From an uncultured delta proteobacterium (GTDB taxonomy: Bacteria; Desulfobacterota; Desulfovibrionia; Desulfovibrionales; Desulfovibrionaceae), in the NCBI GenBank assembly GCA_903843965.1, contig CAIMRY010000019.1, positions 1 to 64,000 of the forward strand: 64,000 nt of DNA. Direction: 5' to 3'. The notes beneath the pieces were generated by a model. That model saw only the letters and a list, made by a program, of their open reading frames with translations. It was not told the DNA's origin and did no database searches. A program made the position numbers and the translations under genes. Below, piece after piece: positions 63,162 to 64,000 of the stretch (positions within the stretch are counted from its first letter, which is position 1; every line of letters begins with the position of its first letter).

Positions 63162-64000
63162 ATGAAACAGATCATCTTCAAGGCCATTCCCTTCCAGAAA
63201 AAGCTGGTCACCCTGGCCCTGGAGTCCGGGGTGGACGCCATCCTGACGGAAAGCGCCAGGGCCGACGACGTGCGCGCGCTGGGCCGCGTCACCGTGCTGA
63301 CCGAGGCCGAGCTGCCCACGCTGCCCCTTGACTCCAAGGCCGACGAGGAGGCCGCCACGGCCAAACTTCTGGCCGGGCAGCAGGTTTCCCTGGCCAAGGG
63401 CTGGGAGATCATCCCGGTGGAGAACATCCTGGCCCAGGCCACGGGCCTGGGGCTGGAGTGCGAGTCCCTTGACCGGGCCGTGCTGGCCGCAGGCATCCTG
63501 GAGCGCGGGGCGGACATGATCGTGGTTTTGCCCGAGGCTGCGGGCGACCTGAAAGCCATCGTGGCCGAGCTCAAGCTCTCCCAGGGCACGGTCGACCTCT
63601 CCCGCGCCGTGGTCACGGCCATTGAGCCTGCTGGCCTGGGCCACCGCGTCTGCGTGGACACCATCTCCATGCTGCGGCGCGGCCAGGGCATGCTGGTGGG
63701 CAACTCCAGCGCCTTCACCTTCCTGGTCCACGCCGAAACGGAATCCAACCCCTATGTGGCGGCGCGGCCCTTCCGCGTCAATGCCGGGGCCGTGCACGCC
63801 TACGCGGTGCTGCCCGGAGACAAGACCTGCTACCTGGAGGAGCTCTCCGCCGGGCGCGAGGTGCTCATCGTCGGGGCCGACGGCAAGACCAGCCTGGCCA
63901 CTGTGGGCCGGGTCAAGGTCGAGGTGCGGCCCATGCTCAAGATCACCGCCGTTGTCACTGCGCCTGATGGGTGCAGGGTCTCCGGCCAGGTGTTTCTGCA
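63162..64000 (+). CDS. 3-dehydroquinate synthase II (partial, runs off the window)
   Basis: Performs the NAD-dependent oxidative deamination and cyclisation of ADTH to 3-dehydroquinate. The visible 279 residues include MKQIIFKAIPFQKKLVTLAL, EIIPVENILAQ, GADMIVVLPEAAGDLKAIVA, then HRVCVDTISMLRRGQGMLVG NSSAF and ESNPYVAARPFRVNAGAVHA, characteristic of the archaeal AroB' family. It starts 11 bases after the aldolase gene. The C-terminal 45 or so residues lie outside. Confidence 0.93.
   Translation, partial: MKQIIFKAIPFQKKLVTLALESGVDAILTESARADDVRALGRVTVLTEAELPTLPLDSKADEEAATAKLLAGQQVSLAKGWEIIPVENILAQATGLGLECESLDRAVLAAGILERGADMIVVLPEAAGDLKAIVAELKLSQGTVDLSRAVVTAIEPAGLGHRVCVDTISMLRRGQGMLVGNSSAFTFLVHAETESNPYVAARPFRVNAGAVHAYAVLPGDKTCYLEELSAGREVLIVGADGKTSLATVGRVKVEVRPMLKITAVVTAPDGCRVSGQVFL

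Noticed and set aside
1-64000. CRISPR arrays, tRNA, rRNA
   Set aside because: I saw no regularly spaced repeats and no tRNA-like cloverleaf or rRNA sequence; the island is in a protein gene, not in a tRNA.

Overview
The window comes from a high-GC anaerobe of the Desulfovibrio type. The signs are a complex-I operon without its NADH-oxidising module, an archaeal-type route into the shikimate pathway, a hemerythrin-tailed chemoreceptor, a low-potential ferredoxin and a cytochrome b / HdrD-like electron-transfer pair. This placement is inferred from gene content; no rRNA or tRNA gene was seen.

Bases 1-20.2 kb hold a foreign island integrated into comM (YifB-type AAA ATPase). The comM reading frame stops at base 119 and resumes at 20188. 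The two junctions share CCCCT, and joining the island ends recreates a dyad with 9-bp arms around CCCC, which is the layout of a serine-integrase attP. A large serine recombinase sits at the left end. Cargo, in order: a possible replication protein, a C45-type Ntn hydrolase, an ArdC-like antirestriction protein, a caspase-like DUF6642 protein, a two-gene module (HEPN-SNF2 helicase plus sacsin-type GHKL ATPase), a small tyrosine recombinase with operator-like dyads, two small proteins, a C5-cytosine methyltransferase with a convergent NotI-like endonuclease, and a UvrD-family helicase. A truncated copy of the tyrosine recombinase lies just before the helicase module. It looks like a cassette-built defence island.

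From 20.2 to 21.6 kb the comM remains are scrambled further: an internal comM segment, a foreign membrane-protein gene and a second copy of the comM 3' end follow the first.

From 21.7 to 41.6 kb the core genome includes a NarI-like cytochrome b and an HdrD-like Fe-S protein whose frame contains one UGA at a cysteine position followed by a SECIS-like hairpin (probable selenoprotein). There follow a hemerythrin chemoreceptor, a CDF transporter with three repeated C-terminal domains, aroC, a six-gene minus-strand cluster built around an HPr-kinase-like protein, an ATP-grasp enzyme and a PhoU-aminoglycoside-phosphotransferase fusion (resembling the uncharacterised 'GAK' context), a shikimate kinase, a YchF-like GTPase, a ferredoxin, an MFS permease, FapA and an HsdR-N-like protein.

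From 42 to 53.6 kb lies one minus-strand operon, nuoABCDHIJK, an extra MrpD-like subunit, a small membrane protein, then nuoLMN. From 53.9 to 61.9 kb are a UDP-glucuronate decarboxylase, an asparagine synthetase, a C_GCAxxG_C_C protein divergent from a LysR regulator, a second chemoreceptor, and an EAL protein with a duplicated 3' end.

The last 2 kb encode ADTH synthase and 3-dehydroquinate synthase II. In front lies a 29-codon leader peptide containing YWYYWF and alternative hairpins ending in an intrinsic terminator: a transcription attenuator that appears to sense all three aromatic amino acids.
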